This document shows positions 1 through 7,545 of a DNA stretch of 64,000 bases, in pieces. The notes below the pieces were generated by a model. The model saw only the letters and a list, made by a program, of their open reading frames with translations, made no database searches and was not told the origin of the DNA. The position numbers were made by a program, and so were the translations under genes. Origin of the DNA: Bin87 sp963692995 (GTDB lineage Bacteria > Chloroflexota > Dehalococcoidia > Lucifugimonadales > UBA3495); assembly GCA_963692995.1 (NCBI GenBank), contig OY843611.1:1736001-1800000 (forward strand), in the 5' to 3' direction. The number at the start of each line of letters is the position of its first letter. The stretch's first letter is position 1.

Positions 1-752
1 CTGTCCTTGGCGGCCCGCTCGATGATCTCGCCCCAGCTATACCAGGCGTTAACCGCCTCGCCGTCCCGCAGCCAGTCGTCACCGTTGACCCGCACGTGGC
101 ACTTCAGGTCCAGCCGACCATCCTTGATGTGCGGCATCAGCTCGTCGGTGGTCACTACCCAGGGGCCGATGGACGACGCCGAGTCCTTGCCCTTGGCCGG
201 TCCCAGGCCGAAGGTCATCTCATCAAACTGCAAGTCCCGGGCGCTCCAGTCGTTGAAGATGCAGAAGCCGGCCACGTACTGCAACGCCTCCGACGCGGGC
301 ACATTGGTTCCGGCCCGCCCCACGATGCAGCCGATTTCCAGCTCATAGTCCAGCTGTTCCGACGCCGCCGGGTAGGGCACGTCCTCCTCCGGCCCGTAGA
401 TGACCAGCGGGTTGGAAAAGTAGAAAACCGGCATTCGATACCACACCGGGTCAACCGTCCGCGTGCCCTGCGATGTAGCGTGTTCCTCATACACGATGTA
501 GTCCCGCACCGTGGGCGGTTGCAGAATCGGAGCGCGGAGCCGCACGTCGGCCAAGGCCACCGCGGGCGCGGCCACACCGCCGGCCAAGGCGTCGCCCACC
601 AGGTCAATGGCGGAATCGCCGGTGTCCAGCAGGGCGCGAACATCGCGCAGTGGTTGCTCGGAGCCGATCAACGTTGCCACGTCCACCACAGCGTCATCTT
701 GGAGGACGCCGCAGCGAGGGCCGGTTCCGTTGTCGTAGGTCAGCAGTTTCAT
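1..752 (-). CDS. Fumarylacetoacetate hydrolase (FAH) family protein, partial
   Basis: This gene reads leftwards from an ATG at 752 and is still open at the window edge, so about 250 N-terminal residues are visible and the C-terminus is missing. FAH-fold enzymes are divalent-metal hydrolases or decarboxylases acting on acylpyruvates and ring-cleavage products. The fold's metal ligands are visible: E137 and E139 in LDYELEIG, and D168 in FNDWSARD, followed by the conserved GPAKGKD stretch near residue 187. The substrate cannot be told from sequence. It lies 31 bp downstream of three HEPN-like genes on the same strand, which may be chance proximity. Confidence 0.88.
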   Translation of the reverse strand, partial: MKLLTYDNGTGPRCGVLQDDAVVDVATLIGSEQPLRDVRALLDTGDSAIDLVGDALAGGVAAPAVALADVRLRAPILQPPTVRDYIVYEEHATSQGTRTVDPVWYRMPVFYFSNPLVIYGPEEDVPYPAASEQLDYELEIGCIVGRAGTNVPASEALQYVAGFCIFNDWSARDLQFDEMTFGLGPAKGKDSASSIGPWVVTTDELMPHIKDGRLDLKCHVRVNGDDWLRDGEAVNAWYSWGEIIERAAKD

Positions 753-783
753 GGTCGTCGTTCCTCTTCCGGTGCGTTTGGGG

Positions 784-1200
784 TCAGGCGACGTCGGAAA
801 AGCCGGCCAGCCTAGCGGCGTCGCTGATGTAGTCGGCAGTCTGACGGATGCGTCGCTCCACCTCGTCAATAGGCTCGCAGATGCCCAGGTAAAAGCAGTC
901 GCCGTGCAGTGCGCTCTGTCTGGAGTGGTAGCGTCTGCGCATTCGACGGAATGCTTGGTCAGTGGCGGACAATCTCGCCAGCCCTCTTGATGTATCAGAG
1001 CTTATTAGAGGCTCCTCGCCCGTCCGGGCCAGGATCAGCGCGTCCGTCGCCCGCTTGGTGGCGCACCACGCCTTTTCCGCAGCGTCACGGATGTCGCCGG
1101 CTTCCAGCCGGCGCAGCGCGTCGGCGTGGACGCTGCGGGCGTCGGCAAAGCTGGCGGATACGCGGTCGGTGGCAAGCATACGGATCACACTTTTCGTCAT
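784..1200 (-). CDS. HEPN-like protein, tandem copy 1
   Basis: A 138-residue all-helical protein. The segment DIRDAAEKAWCATKRATDAL matches the helix typical of HEPN/PaREP1-type proteins, and RQSALH supplies the R-x4-H signature that forms the nuclease site in HEPN ribonucleases, followed by CFYLG. It is the third and last gene of a tight trio: its ATG overlaps the stop of copy 2 by 4 bp (ATGA), implying translational coupling. N- and C-terminal thirds are nearly identical to copies 2 and 3, while residues 61-95 differ strongly. No nucleotidyltransferase (MNT) partner is present, so a toxin role is only a possibility. Confidence 0.8.
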   Translation of the reverse strand: MTKSVIRMLATDRVSASFADARSVHADALRRLEAGDIRDAAEKAWCATKRATDALILARTGEEPLISSDTSRGLARLSATDQAFRRMRRRYHSRQSALHGDCFYLGICEPIDEVERRIRQTADYISDAARLAGFSDVA

Positions 1201-1613
1201 GCGGCGTCGGAAAAGCCGGCCAGCCTCGCGGCGTCGCTGATGTAGTTAGCGGTCTGACGGATGCGTCGCTCCACTTCAGCAACCGGCTCGCAGATGCCCA
1301 GGTAAAAGCAGTCGCCGTGCAGATGGCCCTGTCTGGAGTAGTAGCGTCCGATCAAAGGGTTAACCGCGCCATCTGCTTCAGCCAGCAGGAGCAGCCCTCG
1401 AGAAGTATCCGAGGAAAACTGGGGCGCCTCCCCCGTCCTCGCCAGGATCAGCGCGTCCGTCGCCCGCTTGGTGGCGCACCACGCTTTTTCCGCAGCGTCG
1501 CGGATGTCGTCGGCTCCCAGCCGGCGCAGCGCGTCGGCATGGACGCTACGGGCGTCGGCAAAGCTGGCGGATACGCGGTCGGTGGCAAGCATACGGATCA
1601 CACTTTTTGCCAC
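1197..1613 (-). CDS. HEPN-like protein, tandem copy 2
   Basis: A 138-residue paralogue of the flanking genes, starting at a GTG inside the last codons of copy 3 (16-bp overlap) and ending in a 4-bp overlap with copy 1. The R-x4-H motif is kept as RQGHLH. Residues up to about 60 and after about 98 are almost identical to copy 1, whereas the middle (QFSSDTSRGLLLLAEADGAV and beyond) is clearly different. Conserved flanks round a variable core suggest duplication, with gene conversion at the ends and divergence in the middle. Function unknown beyond the fold inference. Confidence 0.78.
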   Translation of the reverse strand: MAKSVIRMLATDRVSASFADARSVHADALRRLGADDIRDAAEKAWCATKRATDALILARTGEAPQFSSDTSRGLLLLAEADGAVNPLIGRYYSRQGHLHGDCFYLGICEPVAEVERRIRQTANYISDAARLAGFSDAA

Positions 1614-2005
1614 ACGGCGTCGGAATAGCCGGCCAGCCTGGCGGCGTCGCTGATGTAGTCGGCGGTCTGACGGATGCGTCGCTCCACTTCGTCCAAAGGC
1701 TCGCAGGCTCCCAGGTAAAAGCAGGCGCCATGCAGTTCACTCTGTCTGGAGAAATAACGTCGGCGTAGTGGACGAACGGCTTGATCCGCTGCGGCGAGCG
1801 TCCCCAGCCCTCGCGTGGTTTCGGAGGAAATTGACGGCTCTGTCCCGGTGCAGGCTAGGATCAACGCATCGGTGGCCCGCTTGGTGGCGCACCACGCCTT
1901 TTCCGCAGCGTCGCGGATGTCGTCGGCTTCCAACCGGCGCAGCGCGTCGGCGTGGACGCTGCGGGCGTCGGCGAAAATGGCGGATACGCGGTCGGTAGTT
2001 ACCAT
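1598..2005 (-). CDS. HEPN-like protein, tandem copy 3 (first gene of the trio)
   Basis: A 135-residue paralogue lacking the MTKSVIR lead-in of its siblings and starting at ATG 2005. The R-x4-H motif is RQSELH. Its C-terminus runs on into WQKV because its reading frame overlaps the start of copy 2. As the promoter-proximal gene it is preceded within 6 bp by two perfect 14-bp tandem repeats (2011-2038). No convincing Shine-Dalgarno lies between the repeats and the ATG, so translation may be leaderless or weak. Confidence 0.78.
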   Translation of the reverse strand: MVTTDRVSAIFADARSVHADALRRLEADDIRDAAEKAWCATKRATDALILACTGTEPSISSETTRGLGTLAAADQAVRPLRRRYFSRQSELHGACFYLGACEPLDEVERRIRQTADYISDAARLAGYSDAVWQKV

Positions 2006-2010
2006 GGGGT

Positions 2011-2038
2011 TATCTCAATACGTGTATCTCAATACGTG
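2011..2038. repeat. Two perfect 14-bp tandem repeats upstream of the HEPN-like trio
   Basis: TATCTCAATACGTG occurs twice with no spacer (2011-2024 and 2025-2038), starting 6 bp before the start codon of the first HEPN-like gene. In the gene's direction the repeat reads CACGTATTGAGATA. The position suits an operator that would block transcription or ribosome access, but no binding protein is identified. Confidence 0.7.
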
Positions 2039-2323
2039 ATCGCAGCAAACATCTCCAACCCGGCAATAAGGGAACATCGCTGCTTCCTGCATCCTCCGGG
2101 TAGCTTCGGTGACTACGTCAGGATCCGGAGACGCCCGGATGAATAAGACAGACAGATGCTCTTCACACGCTTGGGCAACCGCCGGAGATTGCGCCCTGCT
2201 CCGGGATTCGCCCTTCACAATGCGCACGTTCAACTAGGAACGACATTCCTCCATTCTGGATATGTCGGTCGCACGGTGAGAATATGCCGGGGCAAAGGAT
2301 ACTTCGCCCCGGCAACGTCATCG
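2039..2323. other. Intergenic stretch without a clear gene
   Basis: About 285 bp between the HEPN-like trio and the NIPSNAP gene. A 72-codon open frame on the minus strand (2015-2233) has no ribosome site, no recognisable domain, and would overlap the tandem repeats, so it is not called as a gene. The HEPN-like trio's promoter should lie here, but no good -35/-10 pair is visible. Confidence 0.5.
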
Positions 2324-2941
2324 TCAGTGCATCGGCGAGAAGCTGGCCGGCGCCATGATCTTGTTCTCCTGTTTCACGCGGCCCGGCGCGCCCGACGGCC
2401 ACTGCGGTATCTTGCTGGCGGCGGCGCGGACTTCGGCCCGGTGGTTGAGATCCTGGTAGGGCCAGACGTGCATCCACTTATTCAGGTCGCCAAACTCGGT
2501 GAACATGCCGGCGGCCAGCGGGGAGAACTCCTCGCGGTAGGGCAAGGACTCTTCCCAGCGGCGCAGCAGTTCCGGTATGGAGCCGTTCTCGTAGGTATAG
2601 ACGCGCATCTCGTAGATGTTGCCCAGAGCCTGGTCGCCGCCCATGGGCCGCATGAAAGACGCTGGGTTCCAGATTTCCGAGTTCATGTTCAGGATGTTGC
2701 CGGGCGTGATCTTGGGCGGCCAGTTGGAGTCCTGGGACGCCTCGGCGCGGATGCGGTTCCGCTCTGCAATATTTTCGTACCCCCAGACGTGGATGATTTG
2801 GTTCAGCGGGCCGATCTCGGTGTGCCAGAATGCGGCAATGGGCGAATACTTCTCCCGGTGGGGGAGCGCTTCGGCAAAGGCTTCCTCCGCTTGGGGAACG
2901 GCGCCCGGCTTCAGGTCGTAGGTGCGTACTTCGTAAATCAC
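2324..2941 (-). CDS. NIPSNAP family protein
   Basis: About 205 residues made of two NIPSNAP-type (dimeric alpha+beta barrel) repeats: the first opens IYEVRTYDLKPG, the second IYEMRVYTYENGS. Both contain the family pattern of a hydrophobic strand, an HVWxY-like segment (IHVWGYENI; MHVWPYQDL) and an aromatic-rich end. I chose the GTG at 2941 because the ORF upstream is low-complexity, and because GGGAG lies 6 bp before the GTG, right where the family's conserved first strand begins. NIPSNAP proteins are often encoded near catabolic enzymes; here a P450 lies just upstream on the same strand. Biochemical role unknown. Confidence 0.85.
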   Translation of the reverse strand: MIYEVRTYDLKPGAVPQAEEAFAEALPHREKYSPIAAFWHTEIGPLNQIIHVWGYENIAERNRIRAEASQDSNWPPKITPGNILNMNSEIWNPASFMRPMGGDQALGNIYEMRVYTYENGSIPELLRRWEESLPYREEFSPLAAGMFTEFGDLNKWMHVWPYQDLNHRAEVRAAASKIPQWPSGAPGRVKQENKIMAPASFSPMH

Positions 2942-3072
2942 AATGTTCTCCCGGGGTGTGAACCCCTTCCCGTTATGCAGTATTTCGTGCGGCGCCGTCA
3001 GTGTAGCAACCGAGCCGGGCAGCGGCAACCGAAACCGGGACGCGCCAGAGTACCCACGGTCTGAGCAAGCGC

Positions 3073-4467
3073 TCAGTCGCGACGTTCCAGATACATCGGC
3101 ATTCCACCCTTGGGGCGCAGCGAGATCAGCGGCATCATCTCGGCCTGGTGGCGCCCGTCGTGGCGCACGCGCCACCGTTGTCCCAGCGTAGCCAATATCA
3201 GCTTGGCCTCCATCATGGCGAAGGCTTCTCCGATGCACTGCCGCGGCCCGCCGCCGAAGGGATAGTAAGCGTAGCGGTGCAGGTTCCGGCGAAACTCCGG
3301 CGTCCAGCGGTTCGGTCGGAACTCCAGCGGCTCGTCGAACCAGCGGGCGTCACGCTGGACGATCAGTTGCGGCGCCGCCAACAGAGCCCCCGGCGGAATA
3401 TCGTAGCCACCCAATTTGAAGGGCTGGAACGCCATCCGGGACCAGAACCAGATGGGAGGATAAAGCCGCAGCGATTCGGCAAGGATCCGGTCGGTAAGTT
3501 GCAGGTTGGGCAAATCGGCAAGGGTGGGAGCCCGGTCGCCGATCACATCGTCCAGTTCGGCGTGAAAATGGCGTTGTATTTCCGGATTTAGCGCCAGCAG
3601 GTACCAAGTCCAAGTGAGACAAACCGCTGTTGTTTCGTGGCCGGCGGCGAACATGGTGATGGTCTGGTCCCGAACCTGCTGGTCGGTCAGCGGTTTGCCG
3701 TTGCCAGCGTCGTCCTCAAGGAGCGCTTCCAACAACAACGACAGCAGGTCGTCGTTACGGGCCTCCGTCAGCCGGCGTTGAGCGATGGAGCTGAAGATGA
3801 TGCTGTCCAAGTCAGCCCGGGCGCGCCGAAACCGCATGGTGTAGGGCAGGGGCAGACGGTGCGTCAGCCGGCGCAATCGAGGCGGTTGGTTCACACGGGT
3901 GACCAGGTAGTTGTTGATGAACTCGAACGCTTCTCCGATGCGCCGGACATCTTCCGGCAATTCCAGCCCGAACAGGGTTTTCACCACAATCCGCAGCGTC
4001 AATCCGCCCATCTCCTGGGCCATATCCACTCGTTGCCCATCGGTCCACGAAAGCTGATGGTGGGCGGTGTATTCCTGCATCACAGCGCCGTAGCCTGCAA
4101 TGCGGCTGCGATGGAACTGAGGCTGCATTAGCCGCCGCTGCTGCAAATGGTCAGTTGCGCCGGCCGTCACCAGCCCGTCGCCCATGGCGTATTTGAGCAC
4201 GTCCGCGTTGGGCCCCCGCCCCACCAACTGATGGTAGGTGACGATGATGTCGCGGATCAGGTCGGGGTGGTTCACCAGCAGCAGCAGGGCCGGCTTGACC
4301 GACATCGTAACCAGGTCGCCGTAGGCTGCTGCTTCCTGCATGAACCGGATCGGGTCCCGCAGATACCTCAGGGACTGGCCGATTACGGGCAATTCGCTGG
4401 GACCGGGTGGCAAATGCCGGCGGTCCACCACCGGACGAGGCGGGTATATTTTGGTATCCGTTGCCAT
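3073..4467 (-). CDS. Cytochrome P450
   Basis: A 464-residue haem-thiolate monooxygenase. Motifs are complete: the I-helix oxygen-activation motif AGHETT (275-280), ExxR as ESLR (331-334), the PERF-like FRPNRW segment, and the haem-binding loop FGGGPRQCIG with Cys411 as axial ligand. The Pro-rich PPGPSELPVIG lead-in resembles class E-type P450s. There is no N-terminal membrane anchor, so it should be soluble and depend on separate redox partners, none of which is nearby. Substrate unknown. The NIPSNAP gene follows 131 bp downstream on the same strand. Confidence 0.95.
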   Translation of the reverse strand: MATDTKIYPPRPVVDRRHLPPGPSELPVIGQSLRYLRDPIRFMQEAAAYGDLVTMSVKPALLLLVNHPDLIRDIIVTYHQLVGRGPNADVLKYAMGDGLVTAGATDHLQQRRLMQPQFHRSRIAGYGAVMQEYTAHHQLSWTDGQRVDMAQEMGGLTLRIVVKTLFGLELPEDVRRIGEAFEFINNYLVTRVNQPPRLRRLTHRLPLPYTMRFRRARADLDSIIFSSIAQRRLTEARNDDLLSLLLEALLEDDAGNGKPLTDQQVRDQTITMFAAGHETTAVCLTWTWYLLALNPEIQRHFHAELDDVIGDRAPTLADLPNLQLTDRILAESLRLYPPIWFWSRMAFQPFKLGGYDIPPGALLAAPQLIVQRDARWFDEPLEFRPNRWTPEFRRNLHRYAYYPFGGGPRQCIGEAFAMMEAKLILATLGQRWRVRHDGRHQAEMMPLISLRPKGGMPMYLERRD

Positions 4468-4533
4468 GATAGGTAGGTAGAAAAACGGGGGTTGCCGTAT
4501 GTTCCGGCGGCGCCCGTCGTGTCCCGTTTCGGG

Positions 4534-4872
4534 TTAGCCGTCCAGGGGGACGGTTGCGGTCAGCCGGGGACGGTCGCCCACGGCCCGCGTGGTGTGTCCC
4601 TGGCCGGTCAGGTCTTCGGCCAGTGTGACATGTCCGGGGCCGAAACGATGCGCGGCGCCGTCGCCCAACCCGATTTCGACCTCGCCCTCCAGCGTGATCA
4701 CAAACTGCCGTCGCGGGGCGCAGTGCCAGTCGCTGAAGTACCCCGGCTCTACCCGGCGAAAAACGATTCCCGTGGTGGACTGCAAAGACGCCAACTCGGG
4801 ATGAGACCCCAGGTCCAACTCTTCAATGTGTGACTGTCCGTCGTCGCCGGTGTAAAGTCGGATAATTGGCAT
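4534..4872 (-). CDS. Small cupin-fold protein
   Basis: A 112-residue single-domain protein with cupin character: DWHCAPRRQFVITLEGEVEI carries the His and strand-turn pattern of cupin motif 1, and HRFGPGHVTLAEDLTGQGH fits motif 2. The start ATG has GGAGA about 8 bp upstream. It sits 66 bp upstream of the P450 gene on the same strand and could be cotranscribed. Small stand-alone cupins bind metals or ligands or act as isomerases and dioxygenases; no specific activity can be assigned. Confidence 0.82.
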   Translation of the reverse strand: MPIIRLYTGDDGQSHIEELDLGSHPELASLQSTTGIVFRRVEPGYFSDWHCAPRRQFVITLEGEVEIGLGDGAAHRFGPGHVTLAEDLTGQGHTTRAVGDRPRLTATVPLDG

Positions 4873-4951
4873 GGGGCGTCTCCTTGCTTAACTAGAAAGT
4901 CGATAGTGTGTGACGGCGTTGGTAGTTGCTCGGATTTAACGGTCTCGTTGC

Positions 4952-5245
4952 TTATGGACAACTGCTGTCGCGCTCTGACAATAGCTGTTGACGGGTCATT
5001 GAATCGACGGCTAATTTTGCCATATCCGACTTGGATATTCCCAAGAGAAGCATCCCCACAGCTGCGTCCGGGTCAGAGCCTATGGTGCATTCAATAATCT
5101 CAGCCGCGATCATGCGCTCGATTTTCATAGCATCAGGCATACTTCGATATGGTAAGGGCAGTGATTCCGCAAAGAAAAACATCGCCGCATAGAAGATGAT
5201 GATTGCAACAACGATATAGCCCAGGCATTTGGCTAAGTTCTCCAT
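4952..5245 (-). CDS. Small hypothetical protein with one N-terminal membrane segment
   Basis: 97 residues with one hydrophobic helix at about 8-27 (YIVVAIIIFYAAMFFF), then a soluble tail rich in Ile, Met and acidic residues. An AAGGGG stretch 9 bp before the ATG could serve as ribosome site. Base composition is less GC-rich than its neighbours, which could mean recent acquisition. I do not recognise a family. Confidence 0.55.
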   Translation of the reverse strand: MENLAKCLGYIVVAIIIFYAAMFFFAESLPLPYRSMPDAMKIERMIAAEIIECTIGSDPDAAVGMLLLGISKSDMAKLAVDSMTRQQLLSERDSSCP

Positions 5246-5297
5246 TTAGTCGCCCCTTCACGCTAATGGCGATCGGAATCCATAAGGACACAGCGAT

Positions 5298-5777
5298 CTA
5301 AGGCGGGAACCAGTTTTGCAAACGGTCAATAGCTTCGCTTACCGCGACCGCCGATTGGATAACCACTGCATCGGTCAGGTCGTTTTCGTAGAAATGAGTG
5401 TGCAGGCTGTGGACCAACCCGGTCGCATTATTCAGCGCGCTTTCCGCATTCGAATCCAATTGCCCGACCAAGGACGCCAATTCGCCGGCTACCCGAAAGA
5501 TTCCAACGTGACTGGACAGTTTTATCTGGTGGTCGGCGCCGATCGCCTTGAGGATCTGCGTGAACGCACCCCAAGATTTTTCGGCAACTTGCCGGTAGTC
5601 GCTTTCGTCCAGACTGCGCCGAACGTGCTGCCGGTAATGGGCCAAATTGGCGCGGTAAGTCGTTGCGTGGGCTGCCGCCTCTTCCTGAGACAGTGCCGTG
5701 TCCCACCGTGGGGAAAAGGCTGCTCGGATGGCGGCAACAACTTGTTCGTCGGTGAAAGGTCGCGGCGGGTTGCTCAT
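5298..5777 (-). CDS. HEPN-like protein (fourth in window)
   Basis: 159 residues, helical, sharing the HEPN/PaREP1-type features of the trio at 0.8-2.0 kb: DYRQVAEKSWGAFTQILKAI matches their AEKAWCATKRA helix, and LHTHFYEN aligns with LHGDCFYLG. The Arg of the R-x4-H motif is absent (the position holds Leu), so a nuclease site is unlikely. An N-terminal extension, FTDEQVVAAIRAAFSP, is duplicated in the same frame just upstream (5805-5861). The gene follows serA on the same strand. Confidence 0.75.
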   Translation of the reverse strand: MSNPPRPFTDEQVVAAIRAAFSPRWDTALSQEEAAAHATTYRANLAHYRQHVRRSLDESDYRQVAEKSWGAFTQILKAIGADHQIKLSSHVGIFRVAGELASLVGQLDSNAESALNNATGLVHSLHTHFYENDLTDAVVIQSAVAVSEAIDRLQNWFPP

Positions 5778-5804
5778 AACGTTGTTCCATCGAAGCCGGT
5801 ATCC

Positions 5805-5887
5805 TGGGGAGTAAGCGGCGCGGACGGCAGCGATAACCTGTTCGGGGGTAAAGTGGGGCTGCGCCGGTATAATAATGCCGACCTCCT
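5805..5887 (-). pseudogene. Duplicated N-terminal fragment of the HEPN-like gene
   Basis: Between serA and the ATG at 5777 the same frame encodes FTPEQVIAAVRAAYSP, a near copy of FTDEQVVAAIRAAFSP inside the gene. Frame and spacing are intact, so the duplicated segment could be translated as an N-terminal extension. The only start near it is an ATT at 5876, 5 bp after a perfect AGGAGG (5882-5887) that overlaps the serA stop. Either a start codon was lost, or this is the scar of a deletion between tandem paralogues. Confidence 0.55.
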
Positions 5888-7463
5888 ACATCGCCACCAC
5901 CCGAGCATTGTCAACCTGCGGCAGAGCCTTGATTTCGGCCAGGACGCCGTCGGGGATGGGATCGTCGGAGCCTACCACCATCATCGCCTGGCCGCGGGGA
6001 GCGATGCGGCCCACTTCCATAAAGCTGATGTTGATGTTATGGCGGCCGGCCGTGGTGCCCACCGCGCCGATGATGCCGGGCTGGTCCTGATTATCCACGA
6101 ACAACAGGTAAGGCGCGGACGGCGCAACATCCATCCAGTAATTGTTGACGCGCACCAGGTGGGGTTCGTCGCGCATTGACGTGCCGGCGATGGTGATGTC
6201 GTCTCCGGTGGTGTGCAGCGTGGCGGTAATCAGGCTGGCGTACTCCCGGCTGTCGGCGGAGGTCTGCTCGGTGATTTGCAGCCCGCGCTGCTGGGCCAGC
6301 ACCGGCGCGTTGATGATGTTCACCGCCTCGCCGCTGACCGCTCCCAGCAGGCCCACCAACGCGGCGGCCTTGAGGATGGCCGTGTTATGCTCGGCGACGT
6401 CGCCCTGGTAGTGCAGTGTGATTCCCACGAACTGCCCCTGGGCCATACTGGTCAGCAGCCGTCCGACCATGGATGCCACCGGCACATAGGGCGCGAGGAT
6501 GGCGTGAACCTCCGGCGGCACGAAGGGAGCGTTGACGGTGTTGCGCGCCGGCTGCCCTTCAAGCACGGCCAGCACCTGCTCGGCGGCTTCGATGGCAACC
6601 TCCCGTTGCGCCTCTTCGGTCGATGCGCCCAGGTGCGGCGTGGCGACAAGTCGCGGATGCTTCAGCAGTGGCAGATCACCCGGCGGCTCATTGGTGAACA
6701 CGTCCAGAGCCGCTCCACCCAGGCGCTCGTTTTCCAGCGCCTCCAGCAGCGCTTCCTCGTCCACCAGCTCGCCACGGGCCACGTTGATGAGACGGGCGCC
6801 GGGTTTCAGCTTCGCCAGCTGGGGCGTCGAAATCAGCTTGGTCGTGCCCGGCGTCAGCGGCGTGTGCAAAGTCACGAAGTCGGCCTGGGGCAGCAGCTCG
6901 TCGAGCGACATCACGGCCACGCCCAATCGCGCCGCGAAATCGGGAGCCACAAAGGGATCGAATGCGATCAACCGCATGCCGAAACTGGCGGCGCGGCGCG
7001 CCACCTCGGAACCAACCCGGCCCAACCCGATGATGCCCAGCGTCTTGTTGCGGACTTCGATACCCATAAACGCGGAACGCTGCCACTGGCCCTTTTTCAT
7101 GGAGGCGTAGGCTTGCGGCACGTTGCGCGCCAACGCCAGGATCAGCGCCATGGTGTGCTCGGCAGCGGCCACGGTGTTGCCGATGGGCGCGTTGACCACC
7201 GCTACTCCCGCGCGGGTGGCGGCATCCAAATCGATGTTGTCCACGCCGATGCCGGCGCGGGCGACGACTTTGAGATTGCTTCCGGCAGCAATAACCGATT
7301 CCGTCACCCTGGTTTCGCTGCGCACCACCAGGGCGTCATAGTCGGGAATGGCAGCGATGAGTTCGTCGGGGGAGAGTCCCCGCTTGATGTCAACGGGCAC
7401 ACGCTTCTGTAGCAGGGCAATGCCCTCGGGTGCCACGTTGTCGGTAATGAGTACTTTGGGCAT
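5886..7463 (-). CDS. serA: D-3-phosphoglycerate dehydrogenase
   Basis: 525 residues. The enzyme oxidises 3-phosphoglycerate to 3-phosphohydroxypyruvate with NAD, the first step of serine synthesis. Visible are the split substrate domain, the Rossmann motif GIIGLGRVGSEVARRA near 145, the catalytic Arg in NVARGELVDEEAL, and the catalytic His in PHLGASTEEAQREVA. The length matches the long bacterial type with an allosteric substrate-binding domain and a C-terminal ACT domain (FVDNQDQPGIIGAVG), the serine-feedback module. GAGGAGG lies about 12 bp before the ATG. Confidence 0.97.
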   Translation of the reverse strand: MPKVLITDNVAPEGIALLQKRVPVDIKRGLSPDELIAAIPDYDALVVRSETRVTESVIAAGSNLKVVARAGIGVDNIDLDAATRAGVAVVNAPIGNTVAAAEHTMALILALARNVPQAYASMKKGQWQRSAFMGIEVRNKTLGIIGLGRVGSEVARRAASFGMRLIAFDPFVAPDFAARLGVAVMSLDELLPQADFVTLHTPLTPGTTKLISTPQLAKLKPGARLINVARGELVDEEALLEALENERLGGAALDVFTNEPPGDLPLLKHPRLVATPHLGASTEEAQREVAIEAAEQVLAVLEGQPARNTVNAPFVPPEVHAILAPYVPVASMVGRLLTSMAQGQFVGITLHYQGDVAEHNTAILKAAALVGLLGAVSGEAVNIINAPVLAQQRGLQITEQTSADSREYASLITATLHTTGDDITIAGTSMRDEPHLVRVNNYWMDVAPSAPYLLFVDNQDQPGIIGAVGTTAGRHNINISFMEVGRIAPRGQAMMVVGSDDPIPDGVLAEIKALPQVDNARVVAM

Positions 7464-7489
7464 AGAGTGATGGCGCCTCCTCGTGTGAT

Positions 7490-7536
7490 AACCGGGAACG
7501 GTGCGCTAACCGGGAACGCAAGGCGCCACCATTATA
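7490..7536 (-). promoter_or_regulatory. serA -10 box and repeated leader element
   Basis: TATAAT on the minus strand at 7536-7531 is a good -10 box; the -35 is not obvious. In the leader between it and the ATG, AACCGGGAACG occurs twice with an 18-bp period (plus-strand 7490-7500 and 7508-7518), a possible site for a regulator. Confidence 0.5.
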
Positions 7537-7545
7537 CCCCACCAA

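Noticed and set aside
96..1628. Long plus-strand open frames opposite the FAH-family and HEPN-like genes
   Set aside because: They mirror genes with clear domain motifs on the minus strand and are Arg/Gly/Ala-rich without domains; GC-rich third positions open the opposite frames.
784..2005. Classical HEPN-MNT toxin-antitoxin module
   Set aside because: No nucleotidyltransferase or other antitoxin gene is adjacent; the family call rests on motif pattern only.
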